This document shows, one piece after another, positions 23,613 to 36,500 of a stretch of DNA of 64,000 nt (position 1 is the stretch's first letter; each line of letters starts with the position of its first letter). This DNA is from Kondoa malvinella (Eukaryota; Basidiomycota; Agaricostilbomycetes; Agaricostilbales; Kondoaceae). The position numbers were made by a program, and so were the translations under genes. Under the pieces are notes generated by a model. It was not told the origin of the DNA. It worked only from the letters and a program-made list of their open reading frames with translations, and did not search any database. The stretch covers positions 2,828,331 through 2,892,330 of the forward strand of contig BCIM01000002.1 in assembly GCA_039545315.1 (NCBI GenBank), written 5' to 3'.

Positions 23613-25212
23613 ATGCAATTCGCGTCTACACCTGCCTATGGACCTGGCATACACAGCAATGGCGATACCAGAGAGGCCCTAAGTCCAGCAGAAACGCTGC
23701 AAGCTGCCTGGCTGCAATGTCGTTCAGGCGTACAAGACGCTTCTCGTTTCCAAACCGTGTATCAACTCATTCAAGAAGATCCGCGTGTCAAGTCCAATGT
23801 CCTCAAATCTACGCTGTTGCAAATTGTGCTGTTGGCTTCTGTCATTGCGCTTGATTTCATTATCGCGCCTAAATTAGCAAAGAAGGGTCTGCAAGCGGGT
23901 GACAGCGTTCAATTCTTCTATCAAGTCTTTTGGCTATGGCCGTACGTCTTCTAGACCTATGGCTAGTCATGCCTGATGCCGACGAGGTTGTACAGGCTAT
24001 TTGGGCTATCCTTCTTCTTTGCAGGTCAAAGCAACTCCCGCGTTTCACAGTCACAAGATGGTAGACTGCAAGCAGAACGGCATATCAGCTCGGAACAGTC
24101 TTTGGGCTCAAAAGCGTTTGATGGGTTGGCCAGAACCGGTGTTATAGTGCAGTGCTTTGTGGTTTCGTACTTGCTGTATCGGATTCCGTACATTGGTTGG
24201 CTGTTGAGCTTCGTCTTCTTCTGTATCATCGGTGCGTGATCAATGGTTTTGCTATATTCTAGCTAATTCCTTTGACACTGCACAGACGCATACTGGTGCT
24301 TCGAGTAAGCCTGCCAATTACATACACGCGACAGAACGCTCATGTTGGCCGTAGGAGTGTCTGGAGAACCTCAAAAAGCATGTCTTTCCAAGAGAGAGCG
24401 AAATTGTAGGCACTTCGTGGATATGCTATTTTGTAGCTCAGCGCCCATTCTTGCTTACAGCCTAGAAGAACGCTGGCCGTACTTCCTTGGATTTGGTAGG
24501 TCTCAAGCGACATACAAATCGGCATTTGGCTGATGAAGCGGTCGCGTGGGTCTACAGGCTTTCCATGCACCCTTATATCCTTCTTCCACTCTTCGCCGCT
24601 CGTCAACCTCTCTTTATTCTCGCTCGTCTTTCCCATCATGCTTCTTCTCGCCTCAATAGCAAAGCCATTGCCTACACCAGACTCTTCTTCGGATCTACTA
24701 CCGGCGGAAAGCAAGCGCGCAACAACGGGATGGAAGTATTTTCCCCGTCGAGCTCCAGTGCTCTATATCGCCGTCAAGGCATCTGGTAAGATCGACTCTG
24801 CTCAGCTGGCTCTAGCTAAGTTCGGAGTGACTCTTACAGAACTAATCCAAAACCCTTCAATCCGTCGATTGCTAAGTCAAAGCGAGAAGAAATCCTCTAC
24901 CCCAACATATCCAAGTCAATCTATGCAAGGTGCTAGATGGCCCCAACAGCAGAGACCATACCAGCAAACCTTCAGTCCTTATACTGCTCAGAATAGCAGA
25001 CCTTATAAAGCTCCTAGTGCTGTAAGTCTTTCTCTTCATCCTTCCCTCTCGGTCATTTTAGTTGGAGAAAGCACAGAGCTAATCTATTTGTGCAGCTGGC
25101 CGATCAAGGTGGACAAGCTGTCAATTCGAACATAGCAATGCGACCTAGTTTCAATTCAACACCTTCTGGTGGTCTGCAGGGTAGACGACGCGTAGGGGAG
25201 AGGAATGAATAA
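23613..25212 (+). CDS. EI24-family polytopic ER membrane protein
   Basis: The N-terminal third is soluble; then come several transmembrane segments: VLKSTLLQIVLLASVIALDF, LARTGVIVQCFVVSYLLYRI, and PYIGWLLSFVFFCIIGAYAY created at an exon junction. LEERWPYFLGFG near 24,470 is the family's best-known block. The C-terminus is a Gln/Ser/Pro-rich soluble tail ending GRRRVGERNE at 25,212. Mammalian EI24 is an ER protein needed for autophagy and linked to etoposide-induced death; fungal members are little studied. There are at least five introns, the last from about 25,021 to 25,096. The start at 23,613 is the first ATG of a long open frame, divergent from the coiled-coil gene 101 bases away. Confidence 0.82.
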
Positions 25213-25434
25213 ATTGAAAGCTATATAGACATATGCTCAACGCTATAAAGACGTGTGTTAGATAGCTTCGCTGCCTCTCAGAGATCCCGACGCGACGACT
25301 GTTTTTTCGACGCTTTCAGCAAGACCACGACAATCTCGCTTGCAGACGTCAAAGAACGCTCTAGTATACCTCACCACACATTCACTGACGCGTCTCTGTG
25401 CTGCTGTACCCTCGGAATTGAGACGGTTTTCGCA

Positions 25435-28400
25435 ATGATGCCAACACCCGGTCTTACGCCTGGTCTGCCTTTCCTTTTGACTCGTACACACGCGCGCTTA
25501 TACACTGCTAGATTCGAAAGGCTCCCCTTCAAGCTCCGAAGCCCCTTCACCTGTTGCATCATCCAAATCTGGTGAAGATGTTATCATGACTGAAGCTTCG
25601 GACTTGGAAGCGACTGAAGCTGTTTCTCGTGGTGTCGCGCTCAAACGAAAGAGCGAAGGTGTGCCCTGCTGTCTAATCTATCCTAAATCTTGAATGCTCA
25701 TATGAAATCGACTTCAGACGCGAAAGTTCCGCCTGCCAAAAAGGCTAAAAAGGACGAGAAAGCAAAGACTGCCGAATCAAAGAAGGCGAAAGATAAGAAA
25801 GAAAAGAAGGAGAAAGTTGCTCCGACCGTATTGGAACTCAAGAACAAGAAGCTGGTGTACAAGACGAAACCTATCTCTCTTGAAGCACAGGTGGTCGCTT
25901 TGCAGCGTAGGTTCCCTGTCTGCTTGCTAGTCTATGCTTATAAGACACGGGGATTGTCTACAGAACGATTGGCGCTCACGCAGTACTTGAATGAAGCGAC
26001 AGAGCCTTTAGAAGAGGTACCTGAAGAGCATTATGGCGCGCTGGCAAAGATTGTGCATGAGTCGTGAGTCTTTGCTCTTTGTTTCGGTTTCTGTCTTGGT
26101 CTGCGATACTTGCCGGCTGTATCGAGCACTTCTTTCTTTTAAGCGCATAGGCTGTCGCGTATCAATTGGATCAGAGTACTGACAAGGCGTCTTAATGTAC
26201 AGTGACAAGACTTTGGATCAACTCGCTAAATCCCTGCGCACTACTTTCGCACCACAGACCGGCTCAAGCGCCTCCATCGACGCTGATAATCCACCTATCG
26301 ACGTCCTTCCTCTCTCCATCGTGAAGAGCGCCATTTCATCCATGGCTACTCGAACAAACTTCGGTCTTACCTCTTCTGACCTCGATGGCAAAGAGATCCC
26401 CAGTCTGGCAGTCTATCGATGGCACGTCGATGAATGGGAGAAATTGGTCGCTGAAGGCTTACCAAGTGAAACGGTTGAAAAGCTTCAGAAACGTGTCGAA
26501 GAGCGAGAAGGCTTGCATGACATTGCTGTTGGCTTGTTGGATGCCTTGGATGAGAAGAGCAAGAAGGCTTTACTTGAAGTAAAGGAGAAGAAGGACGCAA
26601 AGGGAAAGAAGAAGGAAGATGCTATTGATGTAGATGAGGAAAAGGTTAAAAAGGTTAAGAAGGGCAAAGGCAAAGCTGAGAAGGATGGAAGTGAGGATGA
26701 AGATGTAGAAGAGAAAGTCAAGGAAACGCCCGAAGAGGTTCGTGTCAAGCTCGCGACATCAGTGTTTGCTGATTCAACGTGCTTTCCTCGAACAGAAAGC
26801 AGCCAAGAAAGCGGAACGGGAAGCAAAGAAGGCGGAACGAGAAGCAAAGAAAGCTGCTGCTGCTATCAAGAAGGCTGAAAAGGAGGAAGCGAAAGCTGCC
26901 AAAGAAGCTGAAAAGGCAGAGAAGGAGGCTGATGTGGGTGTTGCGAAATCACTTTGGCTTTTGCTGATACCCGGTTTCGATGTTCTCACAGAGAAAGAAG
27001 AAGCAAGCTGTATGTCGCTACGTCATCAGCTTGAGTCATTGCTGACGAGATTGGACAGGCACTCGAGAAGCAATCAGCTAGTGCTTTCGGTTCGTTCTTT
27101 GTCAAGCCAAAAGCTCCTGCTTCAGCTAGTAGCTCGAAACATGCTCGCAAGGCGTCTGGTCAGTTTAGCCTCAGTTGGCTTGTCGTAACTAACATTAACC
27201 GATTTAGATGACCAATCTGATTTCGACAAGTCTTTCCTTGCTTTCAACATCGCTAAGAATGTCGAAGTCGCTCCCGTCAATCAGTGCATTGCTTCTTCTT
27301 CTTCTGTCAAGGCAGAGCCTGTCGATGTGAAGATCAACAGCTTGTCGGAGATCACTTTGAAAGGTTCGTCTGATGGTCCCGTGCGCAAATACCGCGCTAA
27401 CTGGGCCGCGTGTCGAACAGAGTCCATGGCCAGTCTCCTGCGAAACGCTTCGCCCGCGTCCATTCCAAAGTACGACCCTCGACCGAAAGCTCTAGCCTCA
27501 GTCAAAGACATTATGCACAACATCAGCGAAGGCGACCTCACCGGGACAGGCGGTACCAAATGGTACAAGCTGCTCGCTAACCGCTCTCAAGTGCCAGTGA
27601 AAGTTCTTAGCTTCAACCACACCGACCGACGACCTGGCTATGTTGGTACATTCACCAAGACTAGTGATTACATTCGTCCAAGAAAGCCGTTCAACAAAGA
27701 CACGGACATCTTTGACTATGACTATGATTCCGAGGAAGCTTGGGATGATGAGGTCGCCGATGGGGAAGATGTGAATTCTGACACTGCGAAATCGGATACT
27801 GAAATGGATGATGCTGCAAGTGATGACAATTCGGTCGTTGGTGAAGATGGCGAAGGTTGGATGTGCGACGATGACGTGGGTCCATTGATTATGTGAGAGT
27901 TCAGAACTGATGTTACGACAGCACGTCGAATACATTGCTGGCTTTGCGGACGAAGATGACTCTGCCGATCGAGCTGAAGACGAGACTTTACGCGATGATG
28001 AATTCAAAGCCCGCCAAAGAGCGCAACAGAAGCGCAACCAAGCTCAGAAAGATTCAGCTGCTCGAGCTAAAGCCGCCAAAATTCTCGTTCCGGTCACAAG
28101 AGGACCTTGCTGGGAGAATGGAACAAGATCTGTCTACAGGGGTTTCGAAGGCATGCAGATTCGTTTCTTGAATGGTCAGTCGGCGGTCCAGTCTAGAGTC
28201 TCAGACTCTTACTTGAAGCGTTCGTCTTGACAGATGCCTACTCCTCGCTCGACCCCTTCACCTTTGTTTCGAAAGCCGGACTAAAGCCTGAAGTCAAGAA
28301 GGAAAACAAGCCTTTGCTCGCTGTTCAGCCTACCATTGATGGCAAGCCTGCTTCAGAGGGAATGAAGCGATCCAACTCTGGCAATGCGAAGAAGCCTTTC

Positions 28401-28649
28401 CCTGAGCACTTGTTGGCTGATCTGTTAGTTCACTTGCTTTGCATCTGCATTCAATGCTGATTACAAAGTAGGGTCACGGCGATCAAAGCAAGTTCTTGCA
28501 AGAACAAGCCTGATTTGATCAAAGAACTGCATGAAAAGTTTCCTTCAGCTACCAAGACGAGCATTGAAGGATTGCTCAAGGCTTTTGCTGACAAGAAGAG
28601 TGAGAAGGGCGTTGTTACCTGGACGGTGAGCGACAAGATTGCTGTTTGA
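25435..28649 (+). CDS. CAC1: Chromatin assembly factor 1 large subunit (p150 / Cac1)
   Basis: After an acidic/Ser-rich start and a Lys-rich block (PAKKAKKDEKAKTAESKKAK), the protein has the hallmark KER segment near 26,790-26,935: repeated KKAEREAKKAEREAKKAAAA. SASAFGSFFVKPKAP follows, created by splicing, and matches the PCNA-interaction and SFF region. The CAF1A domain comes next (VKVLSFNHTDRRPGYVGTF, RPRKPFNKDTDIFDYDYDSE), then a long Asp/Glu-rich stretch and a C-terminal winged-helix-like segment (LLADLVTAIKASSCKNKPDL). CAF-1 deposits histones H3-H4 on newly replicated DNA with PCNA. I start at the ATG at 25,435 (MMPTPGLTP), spliced to an exon beginning about 25,512. It ends at 28,649. 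Many introns of 40-70 bases. Confidence 0.88.
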
Positions 28650-28835
28650 AAGGGGACATGCAGCTGGACTGTATACTGTGCATATTGAGGGAGTTGTAGA
28701 GTAGCTGCATTTGCATTGCATGTATCACTATCGCTGTCGATCGCTGTCGGAGCTTCAGCTATCAGTTTCTTATTTGTTAAGTGTTGTCCAACAACAGCCA
28801 GAGATCTGCTTGGAATTGCTTTGCATAAGCTGCTA

Positions 28836-29800
28836 TGGCCAATACAACAGTCAAAGGTATGCTTTACATCCGCAGACAAGCACCAGATTGTAGGCTCACC
28901 GATATTTAGATGCGTGCGTTGAAGTCGTCTTCAATCGGTCCGCAAGGTCCCTGATGCCCTTTGCAGCGCTTCTATTCACGGCCGCAACCCACAATTTCTC
29001 ATCGAAACGACTGTCCGCTACAGAATTTGGGACAGCAACTATTGGAAAGAGCATTGTTTCGCTCTGACAGCAGAATCCGTCATTGACAAAGCTTTGGGAT
29101 GCAACTACATTGGAGGAACCTATGCCAACACGAGACCGACGGAATGGTTGTGTTTGGTCTTGAAGCTTTTGCAGTTGCAGCCGGACAAGGAGATTATTTT
29201 GGAATATTTGAGAGCGGACGAATTCAAGTGCGTCCAGTCTCTGTCTCTGTCGTAGTGGTACTGATGAGAGTGTTTGGTATGCTATAGGTATCTGAGGGCA
29301 CTGGCAATGTATTATGTCCGCATGACGTTCCCTGCGGTGGACGTGTATGAGATTCTGGAACCTCTGCTGGATGATTATAGGAAGTTACGTTTTAGAGGAA
29401 TAGGTCAGTCTTTCTGCTGTCTGTCTCGCTTGGGGCTGATCAAGTGGGGGGAGGATTGACAGATGGCGCCTATTCAATCCTAACAATTGATGATTTCGCC
29501 GACCAACTTCTCAACGAAGAACGAGTGTGCGGCCAACAACTCCCTCGTCTAACGCAACGTAGAATATTAGAACAAACAGAAGGTCTAGCTAAAAGGAAAT
29601 CAAAGCTCGCCCAAGCGCTAGATTTGGATGAAGAAAGTGAAGATGATCGACCTAGATATGTTAGCGACAGCGAGGATGAACGGTTTGTGTCTAGGAGTCC
29701 AAGTAGAAGTGGGAGTGAGGGTGGAGAGAGGTACATTAGCAAGAGTCCAGAGCCAGAGGATGGGGACAGGTATATTTCGAGAAGTCCGTCTCCTGCTTGA
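28836..29800 (+). CDS. PRP38: Pre-mRNA splicing factor Prp38 with a 4-nt micro-exon and RYxSxSP tail
   Basis: Prp38 is a B-complex spliceosome protein needed for activation of the tri-snRNP. The start at 28,836 gives MANTTVKD, then AASIHGRNPQFLIETTVRYR, YWKEHCFALTAESVIDKAL, YLRALAMYYVRMTFPAVDVY and EPLLDDYRKLRFRGIDG, all in the family order. To keep frame between VK and SIHG, exon 1 (28,836-28,857) must join a 4-base exon (28,911-28,914, ATGC) and then an exon from 28,968; both flanking introns are 53 bases with GT-AG ends. The C-terminus is an acidic tail with repeats of RYxSxSP (RYISKSPEPEDGDRYISRSP), a short SR-like domain. Two further introns follow the DEFK and RGI positions. Confidence 0.92.
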
Positions 29801-29951
29801 TTGTGTATATGCATGTAGCTGTTGTAACACCATCACCGAATTATCGCGAGCCAGCTGCAGCCTTTGAAAGAATCAACATTATTCGCGGCCGATGTCAGCT
29901 TGGAGCGAGATTGCCAAGTGCTCCCCTTCATACCCAATTCACTGATACCCT

Positions 29952-32900
29952 ATGGACTTTTTGCGCTACGCGGCTTCGTGCGTCCTCTCTCTCTCTGCAC
30001 ACACCGAAGCTGTGCTGATCTTGTCGAATCAGAGCGGCCCAGGCAGCATTAGCGACTGGTTCTGGCATACCTAATCTGCCCAATTTCGGGCTGGGCGACA
30101 AGATCAATGAGTTTGAAGGGTCTACAATATGGAGCCTGTACGAAGGAACAAAGAGGGCAAGTCGTATTGGACATGAGAGTGAACTGGAGCTGATCTTCTG
30201 GAGAGAGCAGGACGATAACTCCGCCGTTTCTATATTCGTCTGTGAGTGCTCTGCAATACTGTATGCATAGTAGCTGATATGCAGACAGTCGACGCGAATG
30301 CACCATCATCAAGTCGAAATGACCGACGATCCCTTTTACCATTAGCCAAGAACGCTCTACGAAAATTACGGGCCCTTCGACATCCTGATATCCTCAAATA
30401 CGTCGATGGCAGCGAAACGGAAAACGCAATATACCTTGTTACAGAGAAAGTCGTCCCTCTTACGAGTAGGATAGGTAGAGAAGGTGATATCAAGCCTTCC
30501 TCAGCATCAGCACAAGAGACGGGTACAGGTGAAGAATGGCGTGTTTGGGGATTGAGTAAAGTCGTTAATGCCCTTGGGTTTGTGAATGATTCGGGAACGA
30601 GTGTGCATGGGAATTTGAGGGTTACTTCAGTCTTTGTTACGCCTTCTGGTGAATGGAGGTTGGGTGGTTTCGAAGTGTTGAGTTCTGTGAAGGATTCGAG
30701 TCCTATCATCTATGTGAGTGTTGCTCTTGCATTCGGCGAGAGATCTCTGGCTGATCATGTATAGACCCATGCTGGTCTGCTACCTGAATCGGCCAAATAT
30801 GCACCTCCAGAAATACGCAAGTCGGGGTATGAAGTGCTCAAATCGTTTGTTTCCTTGCCTCCGTGTTGCTTTCAGTCTGATCACGAAGCAGCCTCGAACC
30901 GCATACATTAGATTCTTACCTCCTCCTTCTCTTCCTTCACATCCTCTTCAATGGTCCAGTCACACCGTCACTGTCAAGCACAGGCGAACCACCAAACACT
31001 CGCGGCTCGATACCTCTACCAATCTACCCACACGCCCGAAAACTGTTCTCCAACAACCCAAACAGTCGCTTAAAGCCTTCTGCATTCTATGAAATAGGGA
31101 ATGGAGAAGGAGGGTTCTTCAGGACCAACCGACTTGTTGTTCTGGCGGAAGGTTTGGCGAATTTCGCCTTGGCCGGTGAGGGTGAGAGAGCGGGATTGAT
31201 TAAGAGCATCAAAGAAAGTGGAGAGGGCAAGAACAAGCTACCGGCAGAGTTTCTCAAGTGGAAGGTTTTACCTGAGCTTGTCAAAGCGTTCGAATTCGGG
31301 CCTGGTGCGCTGAGCAGCGTGGTACTTCAGTCTGTGCTGATACGCTCCTGCTTTCCGCACAGGTGGACCGCAGCTATTACCTCTCATCTTGTCACTGGGC
31401 GAATCAGGAGGTCTTTCAAGCGAAGAATACGACAAGCACGTTGCGCAACCGGTCGTGAGGATGTTTGCTTCGCCCGATAGAGCGATGAGGATGGCTTTGC
31501 TGGATGGTCTGCCTCTGTTCATTGGCAAGTTGGATAACAAGATCGTGACCGAGAAACTTTGGCCTCAGTTGGTATGTTCTGCATACCCTCTTCCTTCTGA
31601 ATCAAGGAAAGAGGAAATGCATGCTGACATATCGATTCGAATTATAGTTGACTGGATTCGCTGATATCGTTCCGGTGATACGAGAAGCGACTGTCAAGAG
31701 TGTACTTATGCTAGCGCCCAAGGTGCGTGTGCAGCTGCTCTACTTCATACGAAGCTGGACCAGCTGACTTTGTGCACAGCTCACCGATAGAATACTCAAT
31801 AATGACTTACTGCGGCATCTAGCAAAGACCCAAACAGATGCCGAACCAGGTATCCGAACAAACACCTGTATCCTCCTTGGTCGTCTTTCGAAACACCTAT
31901 CGGCAAACACGAATTCCAAAGTTCTCATACCCGCTTTCTCTCGCGCTCTACGAGATCCCTTTGTGCATGCTCGTATGGCCGGCCTGATGGCGCTCATGGC
32001 TACCATCGAAGTCTTTGGCCGAGATGATCTGGCAGGAAGAATCATACCTTGTATGGCACATACGCTGGCCGACAAGGAGAAGATTGTTCGAGATCAAGCG
32101 TTTAAGGCTATTGATATGTTTGTCAAGCGGGCAGAGAAATTGGTTGTTGACATGGTGCGCTTTCTTCTTGTATAGGGGAATCGAGCTGATGAAAGGGTAG
32201 CCTGCTACGCAACAACCTCCTACAACGAATAATACTAGTGTTCCGTCGCAAGCTGGAAAGAGCGCTGCTGATTCTGCCCCTGGACTCGCTACGAATACTG
32301 CAGGAGCTGCTGGTGCGCTTGCTGGCTGGGCATTCAATTCCTTTGCAAAGAAGGCGAGTCTTCTACGCATGCATGCGATCTCTTCTCATGAGACGATGTT
32401 TACAGCTAGCGGCTTCGGATCTACAAACTGGCATTGGTGAATCGGGAGCTGTCAACAACGGTTTACCTCGACGAGACTCTGAACCTGTTCAAGTATCGGC
32501 CGTCCCTGTGTCCTCGCCGCTACGGGCCAATTCGATAGCACCCATACTCTCACGCGAAGATTCAGACGCAGGAGATTGGGGCGGCGATCTGATGGACGTC
32601 AATGCTGATGCAGACGACTGGGACTCTTTCGAGACTGGCGCGGCTCCTGAGCCGGCATTGTCTACTTCTGTCAAACCCAAGAAACCTTCTGCGAAAACTA
32701 CTCTTGCTAATGCACCGCCTCTTTCAACGAAGAAGGTCATGCCTTCCATTGCCAATACAACAAACGGAGCATTGAAGCTCGGAAGCTCGGGTAGAACACG
32801 AGATAATCCTCTACTCAAAGAATTAGGTATGTTGAACGGTCGCATTTGGCCATTGCGGTTCTCATACATATTTACAGAAGCGGAAGCGAATGAGGGCGAC

Positions 32901-33369
32901 GATGGCTGGGATCTAGATGGCGACGAGGTAGAGACTGCTCCACCTACTCGCCCTGCGTCTACTTCAAGTGGTCATTGGAATGATCCACCTACAACGCATT
33001 TCGCAGGCGCGCCCAGACCGAAGACTAGCACTACCAAGCCTAAAGCTATCAGACCTGTTCAAGCAGCTGAGGAAGACTCGTGGGGCCTGTTTGACGACGC
33101 TGCGGCGAAAGAGGAAGTGAATTGGGATGATGGACAATCGAGCTGGAAACCGACTGCTGCTCCTACAAAGCCAGACTCGAAGTCAAAGATGGAGCAGATG
33201 CGAGAGGAAAGAAAAGCAGTATGTGTCAAGTCGCAGGACTAACTTCTGACATTGATGACCTTTGTGATAGCGCGTCGCTGCACTTAAAACGCAACGCACA
33301 CCTGTCTCAACTCCTCCGCCGCCTCTCAGTACGAGCAAGAGTACAGCAAGTGCGGGAAGAAAGTACTAG
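29952..33369 (+). CDS. SCY1: Scy1-like pseudokinase with HEAT repeats
   Basis: MDFLRYAASAAQAALATGSG, with TIWSLYEGTKR and DDNSAVSIFV, is the typical Scy1 N-terminus. The kinase-like domain keeps ENAIYLVTEKVVPL and SVHGNLRVTSVFV but lacks the catalytic HRD Asp and DFG, as in the family. From about 31,390 come HEAT repeats (LIPAFSRALRDPFVHARMAG, IVRDQAFKAIDMFVKRAEKL). Then comes an acidic, Trp/Asp-rich tail (DDWDSFETG, DGWDLDGDEV, DSWGLFDD), and the C-terminus KARVAALKTQRTP ends at 33,369. Scy1 proteins act at Golgi and endosomes with clathrin and COPI. The intron at 30,157-30,210 starts with GC rather than GT. If it were retained it would insert 18 extra codons in frame between TKR and DDN. 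Confidence 0.88.
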
Positions 33370-33559
33370 GCAATTGACTTCGCTTGACCCTTGCATCAGC
33401 TCTCTTGTTCTCGTCGAACCGTTCGCATACTTATACCCTGACAAAACGTTGGATAACCTCTCAACATACATATACCCTGCGACTTGCTGCATGCCAGCTT
33501 CTGACGAACGCAAGATTGCATGACCGCATCAAATCAAATTTCCGTCGCTGGAGCACATT

Positions 33560-36500
33560 ATGGCAGATCCAGAGGCAGAAGAGTCTACACGCACTGTCAA
33601 CTCGCTTCTGCATAAGTTTGAGTCACTCGCGCAGCAAGGGAATGCCCTTTCACAGCCCTACCGAGCATATCCTCCAACTGGCTCACCACAATCTGGCCAG
33701 AGCAGCCCAAGATCTGTGACGCCTTCCACACTACAGAGCGGTAACAATGGATCTGTGACAGCCAAGCGACACGGAGACTACCTGTCACCAAACGGGAACG
33801 ATACTGCATCACCTGACCTACATCGTTATCGGTCTATTTCTGTTCCCACGTCTCCTCGTCTATCTTCGCACACCAGTCAGGAAACTAGACCTAGCCTTCG
33901 GCCCAATGGATCCAGTCTAAACCTTTCCGAGTCAGTAAAGGACGCTTCGGAAAGCAAAGTTCAAAGTTCCGCTTTGCAAGCTCCTTCAGCTCAAGAGCCT
34001 ACTGTGCTCGAGCTAGAGAAGAAGAAACCTAGGCAGCCTCCTCCTCGACCCCAAAGTCGGTCTGTTACTATTCCTAGTCGATCAACAACACCTTCGAATA
34101 TAGATGCTTTACCTCCATCCATTCCCACAACTCCCGAAGCATCGCCATCCTATAGAAGACCACCGCCTCCTCCACCTGTCAGCACTCGCGCAGCTATTCC
34201 AATACCTGGAGCCAAAACAGCATCCAATTCTACTGCTTTGCAACCTCTATCTACCCCTCGCCAGCCCTCGCCGATTCCATTCTCCGCGAGCGCTCCTGCA
34301 GATCTACCGCTTAGCTCTTCTATACCCAGCAATCGGCCAGGACCGCCTATTCCACCTCGCCCGCAACTTGAGACCACCTCAAGTGTCCCACCCCTTCCCG
34401 CACGAAAGTCTACCCTACAGCCTTCAGTCAATATCAAGACCAATGTACCAACAAATGAACTTAAGCCGAACTCTGCTCCTGCGGCTGCCCCGATTGGCGA
34501 ATCGTATGTTGCGAGACCGCCGCCGTCCCGAAGTGTTGCAGCGAATACTCGAGTTTCGCCTGTCCGACCGATTGCAGCACGCGGAAATGACTCCGAAGAT
34601 GAATCAGAAGATGAAGAAGGGGCATTCAAGGCCGACGATATTCCTGATTCGACGTATGCATCTCGTCGACCGCCGGATATCTCGCCCCCACGTCGAATGA
34701 ACTCGTACACCAACTTCACCTGCGTTGTTGCTCGTGGAGACCTCATCTGTGTCGGAAGCTTGCACCATCTCAAATTCTTCTCTATTGCTACGGGAATGGA
34801 AGTTCTCGATATACCTTTGTCTTCTGAGCAGCACCGCATCACAGCAGTAGCATTTCAGTATACTGGCGAATTGGTTGATAAGGAGCTTAGACGAGTATGG
34901 GCTGGCACAAGGAATGGACATCTGTTTGAGGTTGATGTCGACACTGGTACGTGCAGAGTCAGTAGCTGCTTCTCTGACTCACGTTGTCGCTTCTTCAGCT
35001 TCAATACTGGAGACAAGATCGACCGTACATGCATCAGCAATCAGCGCTATCTATCGTCTTCAAGATTGTATGATCACTGTCGACGAAAGCGCGAAAGTGC
35101 AGATTTGGCCTTCGGTCAATGGCACACTTAGTCTCTCAACTACACCTCGAACTCAGCGCATGTCTGATAAGATCAACTTTGCTACTCTGATCGACTCCAT
35201 CATCTGGACTGCAGCAGGCCCAAATTCAAAGCAGAATCTTCGGACACCCGTCGTTCGTCTATACGTCCCAAACCGCCCAGAAGCTTTCAATTTCTCCTCT
35301 CGTCCAGCTATCATGCCAGATGGGACGTCATACATCAGTCCGTCAGCCGTAACGGGCGGTGCCAAAGTTCCGTTGCGGCCGGGAAGCGTGTATCTCTCGC
35401 ATGACAGTGGCCATATCAGCTGTTGGGATGAAGAGACTGGTACACACCAGAGCACACTTCGTGTAGCTTCAGGTGCAATTACCTGCGTGCTGGGCGTATT
35501 GAAGCATCTTTGGGTTGGCTTCAAAACGGGAACAATAAGTGAGTCATCTACGCTACGATTGCTCTGATGTTGATGAGCTGAGCATCTTCGCAAGACGTAT
35601 ATGATGTAGACGAGCTCCCTTGGAAAGTCATCAAGTCCTGGCCAGCTCATCAAGGCTCAGTTACAAATCTTTGCATCAACCATGGCTCACTCTGGTCGGT
35701 GAGTGATGTTTATGTGTATCAGTGATCTGGTCTGAACTTGATCTGCAGGTGGGCAAGCTCTATGTGATCAGCACAGGCTCCGACTCGAGCATACACGTTC
35801 TTGACGGCTTCCTAGCAGACGACTGGATCGACCGCGAATTGACTGTCCGACAGACAGAATATTGCGACTTCAGTCCACTTCGTGTGTTGACATGTTCATG
35901 GAATATTGATGCATGCAAGCCCAGTCAGCTGCAAGACGAAGCATACAATGCAAATTTCCTCTCTACCTTCCTGAAGTCTACGGAGAGTCCAGACATCATC
36001 TCTTTCGGTCTGCAAGAGATCATTGATCTGCAGTCAAAAGCTCTTACAGCTAGTACGTCGCTCTCTGATCTGGCAACGATGCGCTCACCTGTCTCTCACG
36101 CAGAAAGCTTGATTCTCGGAAGACGGAAAGTCGAAGGCAAATGTCAAGATAGTTCCATTTCGCACAATTACCAAGCATGGCACGGGAAGCTAGTCCAGGC
36201 AGTCCGTCTAGCCATGCCTGCAGATGAACCATACTCGGTTATACACGCTGAATCATTAATCGGTGTAAGCTGATCGCTCCAAAGATGGTCCGTAGCTCAC
36301 GTGTCGCAGATCTACTCTTGTATCTTTGTCAAAAACTCGCTCAAGCCGCAACTGCGCGATATCGATCGAACAACAGTTAAAACCGGCTTAGGCAGGCGGT
36401 ACGGTAACAAGGGCGCTGTCATCTCTCGCTTCGTTATTGGCGACTCGTCAATCGCTTTCATAAACTGCCATTTGGCTGCAGGGCAGAATGCCTTGCGGCA

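Noticed and set aside
26740..26990. Simple repeat near 26.8 kb as a mobile or satellite element
   Set aside because: It encodes the KER (Lys/Glu/Arg) segment of CAF-1, so the repetition is protein-driven.
29470..29836. Minus-strand frames opposite the PRP38 tail
   Set aside because: Shadow of the repetitive RYxSxSP coding sequence.
34150..34842. 230-codon open frame on the minus strand
   Set aside because: It is the complement of the Pro/Ser-rich head of the 5-phosphatase gene; low-complexity coding sequence often leaves the opposite strand open. Its own translation is Gly/Arg-rich and shows no domain.
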